Shown: positions 8,512 through 19,408, numbered from the stretch's first letter. The stretch is 64,000 nt of DNA from Lautropia sp. (GCA_030530775.1 JAUMUG010000002.1:186001-250000); one strand, 5' to 3'. The notes: a model not told the origin generated them from the letters alone. Made by a program: numbers and translations.

Positions 8512-9606
8512 ATGTCGCCAGTCGTTCTACCAAGGTTCTGCTGCAGCATACCGCCTTCCCATCCGCTTGCATCGACCGTGCTCCTCGGGGCCGCTCTGCT
8601 CGGCCTGGGCGTGCTGACCTGCCTGCCGGCGGTCAGTCATGCCAGCGACGATTCGCTCGAAGCGTACCAGAAGGCATCGCTGTCCTTCATAGAACATACC
8701 CAGAACAGCATTCATACTCTTCAGGCGCACATCCGCAACCGCCAGCAGCGACTGACCCGTGCCGGCAGCCGCGACCTGCCCCGTTTCCAAAATCTGCTGG
8801 AGCTGACCGACCGTCGTAGCCGCATTCCACTACAGCAGCGCGCCGCCGGTTATGGCGCCGCGGCCCGTCTGATGAACAGCGCCCCCGGCAAGACCAATGT
8901 CTATATCCGCGGCACCCTGCACAGCATCAACAACAGCTCCGGCCTGGGTCTGACCACACCGGGCACCATCATCGGCAGCGATCAGCTGTTGAACGAAGAG
9001 TTGGCACTGGGCTTTGCCGCCAGCCGTATCTCCACCGTCAAATCCTCGGGTACCGTGCTGTCGGCCTATATGTCGATCCAGCCGCTGCAGGCCTGGATGC
9101 TGGATTTGAGCGTCTCGCTGGGCTCCCACCGTGCACGTCACGACTTTCTGCAGAGCTATTCTCCCGGCCTGGCCATCCATGGCACCTCACGTACGTTGAG
9201 CCTGTCCGTCAACCGCCAGCCGCACACCTTCTACGGCTGGACACTGTCTCCCTACAGCCGCTATGACCTGATCTCGACCGAAGTCGACTCGCGGCCCCTC
9301 AAAGGCTCGGGTTGGCATGGCAGCCAGGCTCTGTCCAGCTTATCCTTCGGCAGTATCCTGGAAACCGACTGGTTCGGCATGCTGGGGCCGGTCCGCCCCC
9401 GATTGCAACTGGAGCTGCGCCACCAGATCACCGATGGCAGCAGTCTGGTCGGCATCCGTGAAAAGACCAATGGCATGATCGGCCTCGGGCTGACCTCGCG
9501 CGTCTCACGCGAAATGGCCACCTTTGCCGAAAGCCGCTACGCGGCCCAATCGGGCAACGCCAGCCCCGAAAGCCTGGTGATGCTGGGCGTGAGGCTGTTT
9601 TTCTAG
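8512..9606 (+). CDS. Outer-membrane beta-barrel protein, autotransporter-domain-like
   Basis: This protein of about 364 residues has a signal peptide: hydrophobic TVLLGAALLGLGVLTCLPAV followed by SHASDD as a likely cleavage site. A helical Gln/Arg-rich stretch of about 80 residues follows, then about 250 residues of alternating strands ending in LVMLGVRLFF. The C-terminal Phe is the outer-membrane barrel-assembly signal. The barrel pattern resembles autotransporter translocator domains, but there is almost no passenger, only the short helical segment. The function is unknown. ATG 8512 has a GGGG sequence 11 bases upstream; an in-frame GTG at 8500 is the alternative. It stands alone, convergent with pncB. 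Confidence 0.75.
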   Translation: MSPVVLPRFCCSIPPSHPLASTVLLGAALLGLGVLTCLPAVSHASDDSLEAYQKASLSFIEHTQNSIHTLQAHIRNRQQRLTRAGSRDLPRFQNLLELTDRRSRIPLQQRAAGYGAAARLMNSAPGKTNVYIRGTLHSINNSSGLGLTTPGTIIGSDQLLNEELALGFAASRISTVKSSGTVLSAYMSIQPLQAWMLDLSVSLGSHRARHDFLQSYSPGLAIHGTSRTLSLSVNRQPHTFYGWTLSPYSRYDLISTEVDSRPLKGSGWHGSQALSSLSFGSILETDWFGMLGPVRPRLQLELRHQITDGSSLVGIREKTNGMIGLGLTSRVSREMATFAESRYAAQSGNASPESLVMLGVRLFF

Positions 9607-9609
9607 GCT

Positions 9610-10812
9610 TCAGTCGTCCTGCCCGGTCAGCTGTTCGCCCGCCGCCACATCGAAGACCTTGCGCAGATACTGCAGATAGTCGGCGTCTGTGGACATGATC
9701 TTGGCCGGCGAATCGGACAGCTTGGCCACCGGCTGGCCATTACAGCGCACGATCTTGATGACGATCTGCAGCGGCGTATAGCCCAGATCGTTGGTCAGGT
9801 TGGTGCCGATGCCAAAGGCGATGATCGCCCGGTGCCGGAAACGCAGATACAGTTCCTTCATCAGCTCGAAGGTCAGAGAATCCGAAAACACCAGTGTCTT
9901 GGACGCGGGATCGACCCGGTTGGCCGCATAGTGCGCGATCATCCGCTCGCCCCACTCGAAGGGATCGCCCGAATCGTGCCGTGCCCCGTCGAAGAGCTTG
10001 CAGAAGTACATGTCGAAATCGCGCAGGAAAGCGTCCAGCCCGTAGACATCGGCCAGCGCGATGCCGAGATCACCCCGATACTCGCGCGCCCAGGTCTCGA
10101 AACCATAGATCTGCGAATCGCGCAGCCGGGGACCGAGCGCCTGACAGGCCTGAAGATACTCATGTGCCATCGTGCCCAACGGCAGCAGTCCGTGCTTCAT
10201 GGCCAGATACACATTCGAGGTGCCGGCAAAGGCATCGCCCAGCCTCGACTTGCATGCCTGCAACACTTCTTCGTGCCAGTGGGCCGAAAAACGCCGCCGT
10301 GTGCCATAGTCGGCGATGCGAATACCGTCCATCTCCGGATCGTCGACGATCATGGCGATCTTCTCATCCAGCCGCCGACGGCCCTCGGAGAAGTCGGGAT
10401 GCGGCGCGTGGCGTCGGAAATACAGCTCGTTGACGATCGCCAGCACCGGGATCTCGAACAGGATGGTGTGCAACCACGGCCCCTTTATCACGATGTCGAT
10501 CTGGCCATCGGCCTCGGGCGATGGCGTCACCGTGATGTACTTGCGATTCATCTGGAACAGGCCCAGGAAGTCGACGAAATCGCTCTTGATGAAGCGGAAC
10601 TGACGCAGATAGTCGAGTTCCTGTTCACTGAAACGCAGGCCGCACAGGCTTTCGATCTCGCGCTGGATATCGTCGATAAGCGGAACCAGATCGACCCCGG
10701 CATTTCGGCACTTGAACCGGTACTCCACCTGGGCACCGGGGAAGTGATGCAGCACGACCTGCATCATCGTGAACTTGTAGAGGTCCGTATCCAGTAAAGA
10801 CGAGATGATCAT
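9610..10812 (-). CDS. pncB: Nicotinate phosphoribosyltransferase
   Basis: The enzyme makes nicotinate mononucleotide from nicotinate, PRPP and ATP in the NAD salvage pathway. It has 400 residues, the same as E. coli PncB. Recognisable segments are the N-terminal [14 protein letters not shown], then [31 protein letters not shown] and [14 protein letters not shown] of the phosphoribosyl-binding barrel. It stops three bases past the end of the convergent barrel gene, so the two share almost no terminator space. The start at 10812 faces fdxA across about 100 bases. Confidence 0.96.
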   Translation of the reverse strand: MIISSLLDTDLYKFTMMQVVLHHFPGAQVEYRFKCRNAGVDLVPLIDDIQREIESLCGLRFSEQELDYLRQFRFIKSDFVDFLGLFQMNRKYITVTPSPEADGQIDIVIKGPWLHTILFEIPVLAIVNELYFRRHAPHPDFSEGRRRLDEKIAMIVDDPEMDGIRIADYGTRRRFSAHWHEEVLQACKSRLGDAFAGTSNVYLAMKHGLLPLGTMAHEYLQACQALGPRLRDSQIYGFETWAREYRGDLGIALADVYGLDAFLRDFDMYFCKLFDGARHDSGDPFEWGERMIAHYAANRVDPASKTLVFSDSLTFELMKELYLRFRHRAIIAFGIGTNLTNDLGYTPLQIVIKIVRCNGQPVAKLSDSPAKIMSTDADYLQYLRKVFDVAAGEQLTGQDD

Positions 10813-10908
10813 GGTTTTCGTTCCGTGAATTTCCGATCACGCAGCCGTCGGCAAACGGATAAAATATAACGTTCCTTCCCCTTCGAACGCTTAGCCGCTA
10901 TCCCCGCA

Positions 10909-11232
10909 ATGACCCACATCGTGCTTGAAAACTGCATCCTCTGCAAATACACCGACTGTGTCGATGTCTGCCCGGTGGATTGCTTCCGTGAAGGTCCAAA
11001 CATGCTGGTCATCGACCCGGATGAGTGTATCGACTGCGCAGTCTGCGTACCGGAATGCCCGGCAGAAGCTATTGTTGCAGAAGAAGATGTGCCGGCTGAC
11101 CAAATGGCACTGATTGCAGTCAACGCAGAGAAGTCCCAGAACTGGCCGGCCATCACCCGTACCAAAGCGGCACTGGACGATGCCGACGATTGGAATGGCA
11201 AACCCGACAAACTGAAACACCTCGAAGGCTGA
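10909..11232 (+). CDS. fdxA: Seven-iron ferredoxin FdxA
   Basis: This is a cytoplasmic ferredoxin of the FdxA family with one [3Fe-4S] and one [4Fe-4S] cluster, 107 residues. The N-terminal part holds [19 protein letters not shown] and the second cluster motif is [12 protein letters not shown]. The C-terminal extension ends near [10 protein letters not shown] as in other proteobacterial FdxA. Its electron partner is unknown, but the next gene encodes another iron-sulfur electron carrier (RsxB-like). Confidence 0.95.
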   Translation: MTHIVLENCILCKYTDCVDVCPVDCFREGPNMLVIDPDECIDCAVCVPECPAEAIVAEEDVPADQMALIAVNAEKSQNWPAITRTKAALDDADDWNGKPDKLKHLEG

Positions 11233-11366
11233 ACGTGGTGCCCGAACCGTTCAGCGGCGGTCAGCCGGCTCCTGGCCATCCCCCGTCCAGGGCGCTGGGC
11301 ACAATGCAGATCGAACTCGGGTGCCTCCCGCCCTCCAGCCCTCCATCCGAACCCTCGGACCCTGCC

Positions 11367-12074
11367 ATGCCCATCTCCGCCCACCCCCTGGAGGACAGAA
11401 TCGACGGTCTGCTGCCGCAGACCCAGTGCCGGCGCTGCGGCTTCGACGACTGCCACGGCTACGCCCTGGCACTTGCCCGGGGCGAAAGCGAAATCAATCG
11501 CTGCCCGCCGGGCGGCGACACCACCATCATCGCGCTGGCAGCCTTGCTCCAGCGTCCGGCGCTGCCACTGGCCGATGATCTGGAACCGATGGCCGGCCGC
11601 CAGATCGTGCGCATCAATCCCGGGCACTGCATCGGCTGCACCAAGTGCATCCTCGCCTGCCCGGTCGACGCCATCGTCGGTGCCGCACGTTTTCAGCATC
11701 AAGTGCTGACCGACCGATGTACCGGCTGCGAACTGTGCCTGCCTCCCTGCCCGACCGACTGCATCGAAGTGCTGCCACTGGCAGGCGGCTGGCAGGACAG
11801 CGACGCGGATCACGGCCGGCGACACCACCGGCAGCGTGACCGACGGATGGCGGCCGAACGTGCCCGCGAGCGCGAACGCGACCGGCGTCTCGAGCGGCAT
11901 GCGCTCGATCCGACGACCGTGCCGTCGGACATCGGGCACACGGAAAACACCAGGATCGATGCCGCCGGACGAGACCCACTGGTGGTCCTGGCCGACGCCG
12001 ACGAGAAAGCCCGCCGGCTGGCCGCGATCCGCGATCGGCTGAAATCCAGGCCTGCTACCGGATCCCGCCCATGA
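11367..12074 (+). CDS. rsxB: RsxB/RnfB-like iron-sulfur protein (orphan subunit)
   Basis: This resembles subunit B of the Rnf/Rsx electron-transport complex. From ATG 11367 it begins with the Fe-S domain QTQCRRCGFDDCHGYA (a C-x2-C-x4-C pattern) and continues with two ferredoxin motifs, CIGCTKCILACPVDAI and CTGCELCLPPCPTDCI. The N-terminal membrane anchor of full-length RnfB is missing, so the protein should be soluble. The last 90 residues are highly charged (Arg/Glu/His-rich) and unlike the family. No rnfA, C, D, G or E is present. It overlaps nth by four bases, which recalls the rsxABCDGE-nth operon of enterobacteria. The role may be electron supply to SoxR or to Nth, but this is inference. 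Confidence 0.85.
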   Translation: MPISAHPLEDRIDGLLPQTQCRRCGFDDCHGYALALARGESEINRCPPGGDTTIIALAALLQRPALPLADDLEPMAGRQIVRINPGHCIGCTKCILACPVDAIVGAARFQHQVLTDRCTGCELCLPPCPTDCIEVLPLAGGWQDSDADHGRRHHRQRDRRMAAERARERERDRRLERHALDPTTVPSDIGHTENTRIDAAGRDPLVVLADADEKARRLAAIRDRLKSRPATGSRP

Positions 12075-12739
12075 GCCCCGGGAACCGGCAAGAGATGTTC
12101 CGGCGGCTGGCCGAAGCCAACCCGTCGCCCCGGACCGAACTGGAATACGGCTCGCCCTACCAACTGCTGGCGGCCGTGCTGATGTCTGCCCAGGCCACCG
12201 ACAAAAGTGTCAACGTCGTCACACGCCGGCTGTTCTCGATCGCCCCGACCCCGCAGGCCATGGTCGATCTGGGCGTCGAACGGGTCGCCGAACTGATCCG
12301 CACCATCGGCCTGTACCGCACCAAAGCCAAAAACCTGGTGCTGATGAGCCAGATGCTGCTCGATCTGCACGGTGGCGAAGTGCCCGAAAACCGCGACGCC
12401 CTGCAAGCTTTGCCCGGCGTCGGCCGCAAGACCGCCAACGTCGTGCTGAATACCGCCTTCGGGCAGCCGACCATGGCGGTCGACACCCACATCTTCCGCG
12501 TCTCGAACCGCACGGGTCTGGCGCCCGGCAAGAACGTCGATGAGGTCGAGCTGAAACTGCTGAAGAGGGTGCCAAAGGAATATCTGCTGAACGCCCACCA
12601 CTGGCTGATTCTGCACGGCCGTTATATTTGCAAAGCGCGCACCCCGGAATGCTGGCGTTGTCCGATTGCCGACCTGTGCGTCTTCAAACCCAAAACCCTG
12701 CCACCACCGCGTAAATCGGTGCTCGACACGGTGATTTGA
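12071..12739 (+). CDS. nth: Endonuclease III
   Basis: This is a base-excision-repair DNA glycosylase/AP lyase for oxidised pyrimidines, 222 residues. The helix-hairpin-helix LPGVGRKTANVVLNTAFG contains the catalytic Lys, and the catalytic Asp lies in AVDTHIFRVSNR. The C-terminal [4Fe-4S] ligands follow C-x6-C-x2-C-x5-C in CKARTPECWRCPIADLC. It overlaps the end of rsxB by an ATGA and is surely co-transcribed with it. Confidence 0.97.
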   Translation: MSPGNRQEMFRRLAEANPSPRTELEYGSPYQLLAAVLMSAQATDKSVNVVTRRLFSIAPTPQAMVDLGVERVAELIRTIGLYRTKAKNLVLMSQMLLDLHGGEVPENRDALQALPGVGRKTANVVLNTAFGQPTMAVDTHIFRVSNRTGLAPGKNVDEVELKLLKRVPKEYLLNAHHWLILHGRYICKARTPECWRCPIADLCVFKPKTLPPPRKSVLDTVI

Positions 12740-12918
12740 AGCGCAGCGACGCCTATACCACTTTGCACCGCCCACGATCTGCGCCATCATTGCCCGGAAG
12801 CCGTCCGCTGCCCGACCCATACCCGTATCGGCGTTTGCTCGACACGGCAACGCGCATGGTCCTGTTTTCCGGCTCCGGCGGGCGAGACGAGTCCACACGA
12901 CCCCTTCCCGACGAATCC

Positions 12919-13368
12919 ATGCTGTTCAACCCTTCCGTGGCCGACGTGCGCCGCTATTTCTGCCAGATCTGGAAAAAGCACCAGGACCGGTTGCCGCTGG
13001 AGCCGCTGGAAATGGTCGCATTACATTGGATCCAGCAACACCCCGAGTATCACCGGGATCTCGAAAACCTGGACGAGGCGCTGGCTGCCGACTACAGCCC
13101 CGAGGCCGGCCGCACCAATCCATTTCTGCACCTGTCGCTGCATCTGGCGATCAGCGAACAGCGGGCCATCGACCAACCCCGTGGCATCAGGCAGTGCATG
13201 GATACGCTGGAGAAACAGCTGGGCAGCGCCCACGATGCGGCTCACGTCGCCCAGGAGTGCCTGGCCGAAGCCATTTGGCAATCACAGCACCACGGCAAAC
13301 CACTCGACGACGACGCCTACATCGAAGCCATGCGCAAACGTGCCGGCCTGCCGCCACGGGCAGGCTGA
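12919..13368 (+). CDS. DUF1841 family protein
   Basis: This is a 149-residue soluble protein of the DUF1841 family, common in beta- and gammaproteobacteria and of unknown function. ATG 12919 gives the family start MLFNPSVADVRRYFCQIW. The conserved features are NPFLHLSLHLAISEQRAIDQP in the middle and the C-terminal ECLAEAIWQSQ helix. The frame stays open back to nth without protein character. The family is often found next to nth, as here, 180 bases downstream. Confidence 0.9.
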   Translation: MLFNPSVADVRRYFCQIWKKHQDRLPLEPLEMVALHWIQQHPEYHRDLENLDEALAADYSPEAGRTNPFLHLSLHLAISEQRAIDQPRGIRQCMDTLEKQLGSAHDAAHVAQECLAEAIWQSQHHGKPLDDDAYIEAMRKRAGLPPRAG

Positions 13369-13638
13369 CAGGCGATGCGCATCGTTCATGCCTTGGTACA
13401 CGACTGCGTAATTAAACATTTACAGCACACAATATTCCACGGCAGCATATCCGGCCCATCCCAGACGCTGGCGCTTCGACCATCCTCGAAGCACGGAAAA
13501 CGGGCAAAGGTTTCACGCTGCCCCGCCGGGCCGGCTTCAAGGTGCTCACGGCCGACAGTCCGGCCGAAGTCTATGAATCGGATGATCTGATCAGCGACGA
13601 CCAGCGCCAGCAAAACCGTAAAAAACGCACAGCCGTCG

Positions 13639-14931
13639 TCATCGACCCGCCACCGCCGCAAAGCTCTGTTCAGCCACCGCGATGGTCTGGTCGATGTCCG
13701 CCCCGGTGTGGGCCGAAGAAAGGAAGAAGGCTTCGACGTGTGAGGGTGGCAGGTAGACGCCGCCATCCATCATCAGGTGGAAGAAGCGTTTGTAGGCCTC
13801 CAGATTCTGGTCGGTGGCCTGCTCGAAGTTCCCGGGCGGAGTGGCACGGAAATACATGCCACCCAGCCCGCCCAGCGCCCGGGCGATGAAGGGCACGCCC
13901 GACTTCCGGGCAGCTGCGTTCAGCCCATCGACCAGTCGGCCCATCGTCCGGTTCAGTGCCTCGAAGAAGCCCGGCTCCGAAATCAGCTCCATGGTGGCGA
14001 TGCCGGCGGCCATGGCAATCGGGTTGCCCGACAGCGTTCCGGCCTGATAAACATCACCCAGCGGCGCATAGCGCTCCATGATCTTGGCCGGGCCGCCGAC
14101 GGCACCGACCGGCATGCCCCCACCGATCACCTTGCCGAAGGTGGACAGATCCGGCGTGACGCCGCACCAACCCTGGGCGCCGGTCAGCGTCACCCGGAAA
14201 CCCGACATCACCTCGTCGAAGATCAGCAGCGCGCCATACTGCGTGCACAGCTCGCGCAGCCCCTGCAGAAAACCGGGGTTCGGCACCATCAGGTTCATGT
14301 TGCCCGGAATGGGCTCGACGATCAGGCAGGCCACGTCGTCCGGATACTGCTCGAACAACGCGCGCACGCTGTCCAGATCGTTGTAACGGGCGATCAGCGT
14401 GTGCTTGACCACGTCTGCGGGCACGCCGGCCGAACTGGGGTTGCCGAAGGTCAACGCTCCACTGCCCGCCTTCACCAACAGACTGTCGGCCGTACCGTGA
14501 TAGCAGCCCTCGAACTTGATGATGCGGTTGCGCCCCGTGTAGCCGCGTGCCAGGCGCAGTGCCGACATGGTGGATTCGGTGCCCGAACTGGTGAAACGTA
14601 CCCGCTCGACCTGCGGGAACATCGCGCAGATACGCTCGGCCAATACGGTCTCATAGACGTTGGGCGCACCGAAGGACAGCCCACGGCTGGCGGCCTCCTG
14701 CACCGCAGCCACCACCTTGGGGTGTGCATGGCCGACGATGGCCGGCCCCCAGGAACCCACATAGTCGATGTAGCGCTTGCCCTCCACATCCCACATGGAG
14801 GCGCCTTCGGCCCGTTCGATGAAACGGGGCGTACCACCCACCAACCGGAAGGCTCGTACCGCCGAGTTCACCCCGCCCACCAGCACTTTCTGGGCACGAT
14901 CGAATTCCTGTTGGTTGGTGCTCTGGCTCAT
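13639..14931 (-). CDS. hemL: Glutamate-1-semialdehyde 2,1-aminomutase
   Basis: This PLP enzyme converts glutamate-1-semialdehyde to 5-aminolevulinate in the C5 heme pathway, 430 residues. The PLP lysine lies in [17 protein letters not shown], and the HHADSL-like region appears as [17 protein letters not shown]. The N-terminus [21 protein letters not shown] is typical. Ferrochelatase (hemH), the last step of the same pathway, is 16 kb away. About 190 bases with no recognised pattern separate it from dnaJ. Confidence 0.97.
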   Translation of the reverse strand: MSQSTNQQEFDRAQKVLVGGVNSAVRAFRLVGGTPRFIERAEGASMWDVEGKRYIDYVGSWGPAIVGHAHPKVVAAVQEAASRGLSFGAPNVYETVLAERICAMFPQVERVRFTSSGTESTMSALRLARGYTGRNRIIKFEGCYHGTADSLLVKAGSGALTFGNPSSAGVPADVVKHTLIARYNDLDSVRALFEQYPDDVACLIVEPIPGNMNLMVPNPGFLQGLRELCTQYGALLIFDEVMSGFRVTLTGAQGWCGVTPDLSTFGKVIGGGMPVGAVGGPAKIMERYAPLGDVYQAGTLSGNPIAMAAGIATMELISEPGFFEALNRTMGRLVDGLNAAARKSGVPFIARALGGLGGMYFRATPPGNFEQATDQNLEAYKRFFHLMMDGGVYLPPSHVEAFFLSSAHTGADIDQTIAVAEQSFAAVAGR

Positions 14932-15119
14932 GGGCGTTCAAACTCCTGCAAATGGACGAATAGCCGACCCGCCGAGTTTACTGCCGATGGCAGCCCGTCG
15001 CAGCGGGTGCTGCCACTGCCAGCGGGGGAAGGCCTCGCTGCGAAACCATGCTTGTCGTCCGAGCGGGGCGGAATTTCCCCGCCTCCGCCGCAGATCGACG
15101 TGACGGTCGGCACGGCAGC

Positions 15120-16265
15120 TTACTGGAAGAACTCCTTCAAACGGTCTTTCCAGCTCCGCGTCTGCGGGCTGTGCTTGGCATCCGACAGGCTCTGATCCAG
15201 TTCGCGCAACAACTGCTTTTGCTTGTCGGTCAAACGCACCGGGATCTCGACGGTGATGTGGGCGTAGAGATCGCCCGGACTGGCCGAGCGGATACCCTTG
15301 ATACCCTTGCCACGCAGGCGGAAGACCTTGCCCGGCTGCACGCCTTCGGGCAGTTCGATCTCGGCGCTGCCACCCAGCGTCGGCACCTGGATGCTGCCGC
15401 CCAGTGCTGCGGTCACGATGCTGATCGGCACCTCACAATGCAGGTCGTCACCGTCGCGCTTGAACACCGGGTGTTCCTTGATACGAATCTCGACATAGAG
15501 ATCGCCGGAAGGGCCTCCGTTCAGACCCGGCTCACCATTGCCGGCCGAACGGATGCGCATGCCGTCATCGATGCCAGCCGGCACCTTGACCTGCAGCGTC
15601 TTGTTTTTCTTGATACGACCGGCGCCATCGCAAGCCTCGCAGGGATCGGTGACGACCTTGCCGCTGCCATGGCAGGTGGGACAAGCCTGCTGCACCGAGA
15701 AAAATCCCTGCTGCATGCGCACCTGCCCCTGGCCGTTGCAGGTGCCGCAGGTCTTGGCCTTGGTGCCGGGCTTGGCACCGGAGCCCTTGCAGGTCGTGCA
15801 ATGCTCCCATGAAGGCACGCGGATCTCGGTCTCATAGCCATTGGCCGCCTGCTCCAGCGTGACATCCATCGCATAGCGCAGATCGGCACCGCGGTAAACC
15901 TGGTTGGCGCCGCCACGGCCGCCCCCACCACCACCGAAGATATCGCCGAAGATATCGCCGAAGGCCTCGGCAAAGCTGCCGAAGCCACCTGCCGAACCAC
16001 CTCCGCCGAAACCACCCGGACCACCGGCGCCGCCCATGCCTTCGACACCGGAATGCCCGAAACGGTCATAGGCTTCACGCTTGCGCGCATCGCCCAGCAC
16101 TTCGTAGGCTTCCTTGGCTTCCTTGAATTTTTCTTCGGCCTTTGCATCATCCGGATTGCGGTCCGGGTGATACTTCATCGCCATCTTGCGATAGGCCTTC
16201 TTGATCTCGTCTTCGGTGGCGTTCTTGCCCACCCCGAGCACGTTGTAATAGTCACGTTTTGCCAT
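15120..16265 (-). CDS. dnaJ: Chaperone protein DnaJ
   Basis: This Hsp40 co-chaperone stimulates DnaK ATPase and delivers substrates. Its 381 residues show the J domain with [11 protein letters not shown] (HPD motif), a Gly/Phe-rich linker with many GGxGG runs (about 80-120), and four zinc-binding repeats [24 protein letters not shown] and CEACDGAG. The substrate-binding C-terminal domains follow. It lies 244 bases after dnaK, with a hairpin terminator in between, so read-through or a separate promoter must supply it. Confidence 0.98.
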   Translation of the reverse strand: MAKRDYYNVLGVGKNATEDEIKKAYRKMAMKYHPDRNPDDAKAEEKFKEAKEAYEVLGDARKREAYDRFGHSGVEGMGGAGGPGGFGGGGSAGGFGSFAEAFGDIFGDIFGGGGGGRGGANQVYRGADLRYAMDVTLEQAANGYETEIRVPSWEHCTTCKGSGAKPGTKAKTCGTCNGQGQVRMQQGFFSVQQACPTCHGSGKVVTDPCEACDGAGRIKKNKTLQVKVPAGIDDGMRIRSAGNGEPGLNGGPSGDLYVEIRIKEHPVFKRDGDDLHCEVPISIVTAALGGSIQVPTLGGSAEIELPEGVQPGKVFRLRGKGIKGIRSASPGDLYAHITVEIPVRLTDKQKQLLRELDQSLSDAKHSPQTRSWKDRLKEFFQ

Positions 16266-16372
16266 TGCTTCAGGCAGTTCCCTGTCTTGCTTTCAAGCGA
16301 TCCGCCACGCTTCCGGATACCCTGACACCGGATTGCGCATCGATTCGTCTGTGAGCGGTATAAACGACGAAA

Positions 16373-16392
16373 CCCGGCGCCGAAACGCCGGG
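16373..16392 (-). terminator. Hairpin between dnaK and dnaJ
   Basis: CCCGGCG (16373-16379) pairs perfectly with CGCCGGG (16386-16392) around a six-base loop. On the minus strand it is followed by TTTCGTCGTTTATA, an imperfect T-rich tail. It lies 118 bases past the dnaK stop and so may lower dnaJ expression relative to dnaK. Confidence 0.6.
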
Positions 16393-16509
16393 TGTCCGCC
16401 TGCTGTGCCAACCATCGTGTTCCGGCTCCGGGCGGCGGAGCGGGTCACGCACCCGCTGCCTCGATGGCATGCAGCTCCGGGGCCGGTCCGATCCGGCCCT
16501 CGCGATCGA

Positions 16510-18453
16510 TCAGTTGTCGCGCTTGACTTCCTTGAAGTCGGCATCGACCACGTCGTCACCCGCGTCTTCGGCCGGACGCTCGGCTTGCGCCTCGGCCTGA
16601 CCGGCAGCAGCACCGGCCGCTGCGGCTCCCTGGGCGTCAGCATAAACCTTCTCACCCAGTTTTTGCGCCGCCGTCATCAGCGCTGTGGTGCTTTCGTCGA
16701 TACGCGCCTTGTCGTCGCCCTTGAGCGCTTCGCGGACCTCGTCCATGGCCGCCTCGATCTTCGACTTCTCGTCGGCGCCCAGCGACTCACCGTGCTCTTT
16801 CAGCGATTTTTCGACCGAGTGCAACATCGCATCGGCATTGTTGCGGGCCTGGGTCAACTCGACACGGGCCTTGTCTTCATCGGCATGCTCCTCGGCATCG
16901 CGCACCATCTTGTCGATCTCTGCGTCCGACAGACCCGAGTTGGCCTTGATGGTGATCTTGTTCTCCTTGCCGGTGGCCTTGTCCTTGGCAGAGACATGGA
17001 GAATGCCGTTGGCGTCGATATCGAAGGTCACTTCGATCTGCGGCATGCCACGCGGTGCCGGCGGGATCCCCTCCAGGTTGAACTCGCCCAATGCCTTGTT
17101 GGCCGACGCGATTTCGCGTTCACCCTGGAAGACCTTGATGGTCACGGCCGGCTGATTGTCGTCGGCCGTCGAGAACACCTGACTGAACTTGGTCGGGATC
17201 GTGGTGTTCTTCTTGATCATCTTGGTCATCACGCCGCCGAGGGTTTCGATACCCAGCGACAGCGGCGTCACATCCAGCAGCAGCACGTCCTTGCGGTCGC
17301 CCGACAGCACCGACCCCTGGATGGCGGCGCCCACGGCCACGGCTTCGTCCGGGTTCACGTCACGGCGCGGATCCCTGCCGAAGAACTCCTTGACCTTCTC
17401 CTGCACCTTGGGCATACGGGTCATACCACCGACCAGGATCACGTCGTCGATGTCGGACGCCTTGATACCAGCATCCTTGATGGCCACACGGCAGGGTTCA
17501 ATCGTGCGCTCGATCAGATCCTCGACCAGCGCTTCGAGTTTTGCACGGGTGATCTTCAGATTCAGGTGCTCGGGGCCGGCCGACCCCATCGTGATGTATG
17601 GCAGGTTGATTTCGGTCTGTGTACTGGACGACAGCTCGATCTTGGCCTTCTCGGCCGCTTCCTTCAGACGCTGCAGAGCCAGTACGTCCTTCGACAGATC
17701 GACGCCACGGTCTTTCTTGAACTCGGCGATGATGTAGTCGATGATGCGCTGGTCGAAGTCTTCGCCACCCAGGAAGGTGTCGCCATTGGTCGACAGCACT
17801 TCGAACTGCTTTTCACCGTCCACGTCGGCCAGATCGATGATCGACACGTCGAAGGTGCCGCCGCCCAGGTCATACACCACGACCTTGCGATCCTTGTTGC
17901 CGCCCTTGTCGATCCCGAAAGCCAGCGCGGCCGCGGTCGGTTCATTGATGATGCGCTTGACTTCCAGACCGGCGATCTTGCCGGCATCCTTGGTGGCCTG
18001 ACGCTGGCTGTCATTGAAGTAGGCCGGCACCGTGATCACGGCCTCGGTCACTTCCTCGCCGAGGTAGTCCTCGGCGGTCTTCTTCATCTTACGCAGCGTC
18101 TCGGCCGAGATCTGCGGCGGGGCGAGCTTCTTGTCGCGCACGCTGACCCAAGCATCGCCGTTGTCTGCCTTGACGATTTTGTAAGGCATCAGGTCGATGT
18201 CTTTCTGAACCGCCTCCTCACTGAACTTGCGACCGATCAGGCGCTTGATGGCATACAGCGTGTTGGTCGGGTTGGTGACGGCCTGACGCTTGGCGGGCGC
18301 ACCCACCAGGATCTCGCCATCTTCCATGTAGGCCACGATCGACGGCGTCGTCCGCGTGCCTTCGGCATTCTCGATCACCTTGGGCGTGCTGCCTTCGAAC
18401 ACCGCTACGCACGAATTGGTCGTGCCCAGGTCGATACCAATGATTTTTCCCAT
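16510..18453 (-). CDS. dnaK: Chaperone protein DnaK (Hsp70)
   Basis: This is the ATP-dependent Hsp70 chaperone. ATG 18453 gives the family start [20 protein letters not shown] and 647 residues. The nucleotide-binding domain has the phosphate loops GIDLGTTNS and [12 protein letters not shown], the linker is [18 protein letters not shown], and the C-terminal lid ends in [11 protein letters not shown]. It is preceded by a sigma-32-type promoter at 18512-18539, within the 304-base gap after grpE. Confidence 0.98.
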   Translation of the reverse strand: MGKIIGIDLGTTNSCVAVFEGSTPKVIENAEGTRTTPSIVAYMEDGEILVGAPAKRQAVTNPTNTLYAIKRLIGRKFSEEAVQKDIDLMPYKIVKADNGDAWVSVRDKKLAPPQISAETLRKMKKTAEDYLGEEVTEAVITVPAYFNDSQRQATKDAGKIAGLEVKRIINEPTAAALAFGIDKGGNKDRKVVVYDLGGGTFDVSIIDLADVDGEKQFEVLSTNGDTFLGGEDFDQRIIDYIIAEFKKDRGVDLSKDVLALQRLKEAAEKAKIELSSSTQTEINLPYITMGSAGPEHLNLKITRAKLEALVEDLIERTIEPCRVAIKDAGIKASDIDDVILVGGMTRMPKVQEKVKEFFGRDPRRDVNPDEAVAVGAAIQGSVLSGDRKDVLLLDVTPLSLGIETLGGVMTKMIKKNTTIPTKFSQVFSTADDNQPAVTIKVFQGEREIASANKALGEFNLEGIPPAPRGMPQIEVTFDIDANGILHVSAKDKATGKENKITIKANSGLSDAEIDKMVRDAEEHADEDKARVELTQARNNADAMLHSVEKSLKEHGESLGADEKSKIEAAMDEVREALKGDDKARIDESTTALMTAAQKLGEKVYADAQGAAAAGAAAGQAEAQAERPAEDAGDDVVDADFKEVKRDN

Positions 18454-18511
18454 GTCTTCTTGTCCTTTGTCCTGTGTTCGTCTCAATCGATGAGTACCGG
18501 AGATGTCATGC

Positions 18512-18539
18512 AGTTGGGGAGCCCTTTCCGGATTTCAAG
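18512..18539 (-). promoter_or_regulatory. Sigma-32 (RpoH) heat-shock promoter for dnaK
   Basis: Read on the minus strand, CTTGAAA (18533-18539) is followed by a 13-base spacer and CCCCAACT (18512-18519). This matches the RpoH consensus CTTGAAA-N12-15-CCCCAT closely. It lies about 58 bases before the dnaK start codon. Confidence 0.88.
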
Positions 18540-18757
18540 CGCCCAGCGATACATCCCACAAAAAAATTCTGGCAGAGCACGAACGTCGGCCCCGCGAGCG
18601 GCCTGCCAGCGCCCCGGCGCATTTGCGCCGCACTCATTCCTGCCCGCAGGCCCGTACCATGGGGCAGCACGTCCGGTGCGAACCACGACGCGACTGGCGG
18701 GATCCATCCGTGCCTTGTTGCTTTCCATAGCCCCGGCCCGAAAAGCAGGCGACGGGC

Positions 18758-19408
18758 TCAGCCCCCCTGACTGACAACCACCATGGCCGGACGCAGCACC
18801 CGATCGTTGATCAAATACCCCTTCTGCAGCACGGAAACCACATGATTGGCCGGAACTTCAGCCGAAGGCTGCATTGAAATGGCCTGCTGGGTGTTGGGAT
18901 CGAAGCGCTCTCCGAGCGGATCGACGACGACCACCTTGTTGCGCTCCAGCGCATGCAGCAGCTGACGCAGCGTGGTTTCGGCACCCTGCCGAATGCTGTC
19001 GATGGTCGGTGCATCGACTTTCAATGCCATTTCCAGACTGTCGCAAACCGGCAACAGGCTTTCGGCGAAACTCTCGATGGCGAATTTCTTGGCCTTGGCG
19101 ACATCCTCGGTGGCGCGGCGACGGATGTTCTCCCCCTCGGCAGTGGCCCGCACGAATTGCTCGTAGTTGTTGGTGGCACGGTTTTCGGCCTCGGCCAGTT
19201 CGGCCCGCAACGCCTCGATCTCGGCCATCAGGGCCTGTTCATCGGCACTCATCGTGGCAGCCGGCCTGGGCGAAAAGTCCTCCACCTCCATGTCGGACTG
19301 CACCTCCGGCTGATCGGCCTGCTCGGGATCGGTCGCGAACATCGGCTGGTCTGCCGCCGTGTCGTCCCAACTCCGGCCCGTGGTGCCTCCGGGCTGCTTG
19401 CCTGGCAT
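18758..19408 (-). CDS. grpE: Nucleotide exchange factor GrpE
   Basis: GrpE releases ADP from DnaK. The product has about 216 residues, with a long disordered acidic N-terminus (to about residue 55), a coiled-coil from [20 protein letters not shown] onward, and the C-terminal beta domain with [25 protein letters not shown] 19408 is chosen because GAGAGA lies about ten bases upstream; ATG 19423 is an alternative. The sigma-32-type promoter at 19469-19496 is 60 bases upstream. It is the first of three chaperone genes in the same direction. Confidence 0.95.
   Translation of the reverse strand: MPGKQPGGTTGRSWDDTAADQPMFATDPEQADQPEVQSDMEVEDFSPRPAATMSADEQALMAEIEALRAELAEAENRATNNYEQFVRATAEGENIRRRATEDVAKAKKFAIESFAESLLPVCDSLEMALKVDAPTIDSIRQGAETTLRQLLHALERNKVVVVDPLGERFDPNTQQAISMQPSAEVPANHVVSVLQKGYLINDRVLRPAMVVVSQGG

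Noticed and set aside
11840..11960. Arg/Glu-rich tail of RsxB as a frameshift artefact
   Set aside because: The frame continues cleanly to a four-base overlap with nth, so the tail is probably real although unusual.
13416..13638. Open + strand frame downstream of DUF1841 with protein-like composition (AEVYESDDLISDDQ)
   Set aside because: It has only a GTG at 13542 as a possible start, runs into antisense of hemL, shows no recognised family, and is probably chance.
16266..16297. CTTGAAA on the minus strand just before dnaJ as a sigma-32 -35 box
   Set aside because: It lies only 26 bases from the dnaJ start and no CCCCAT-like -10 follows at the right spacing.
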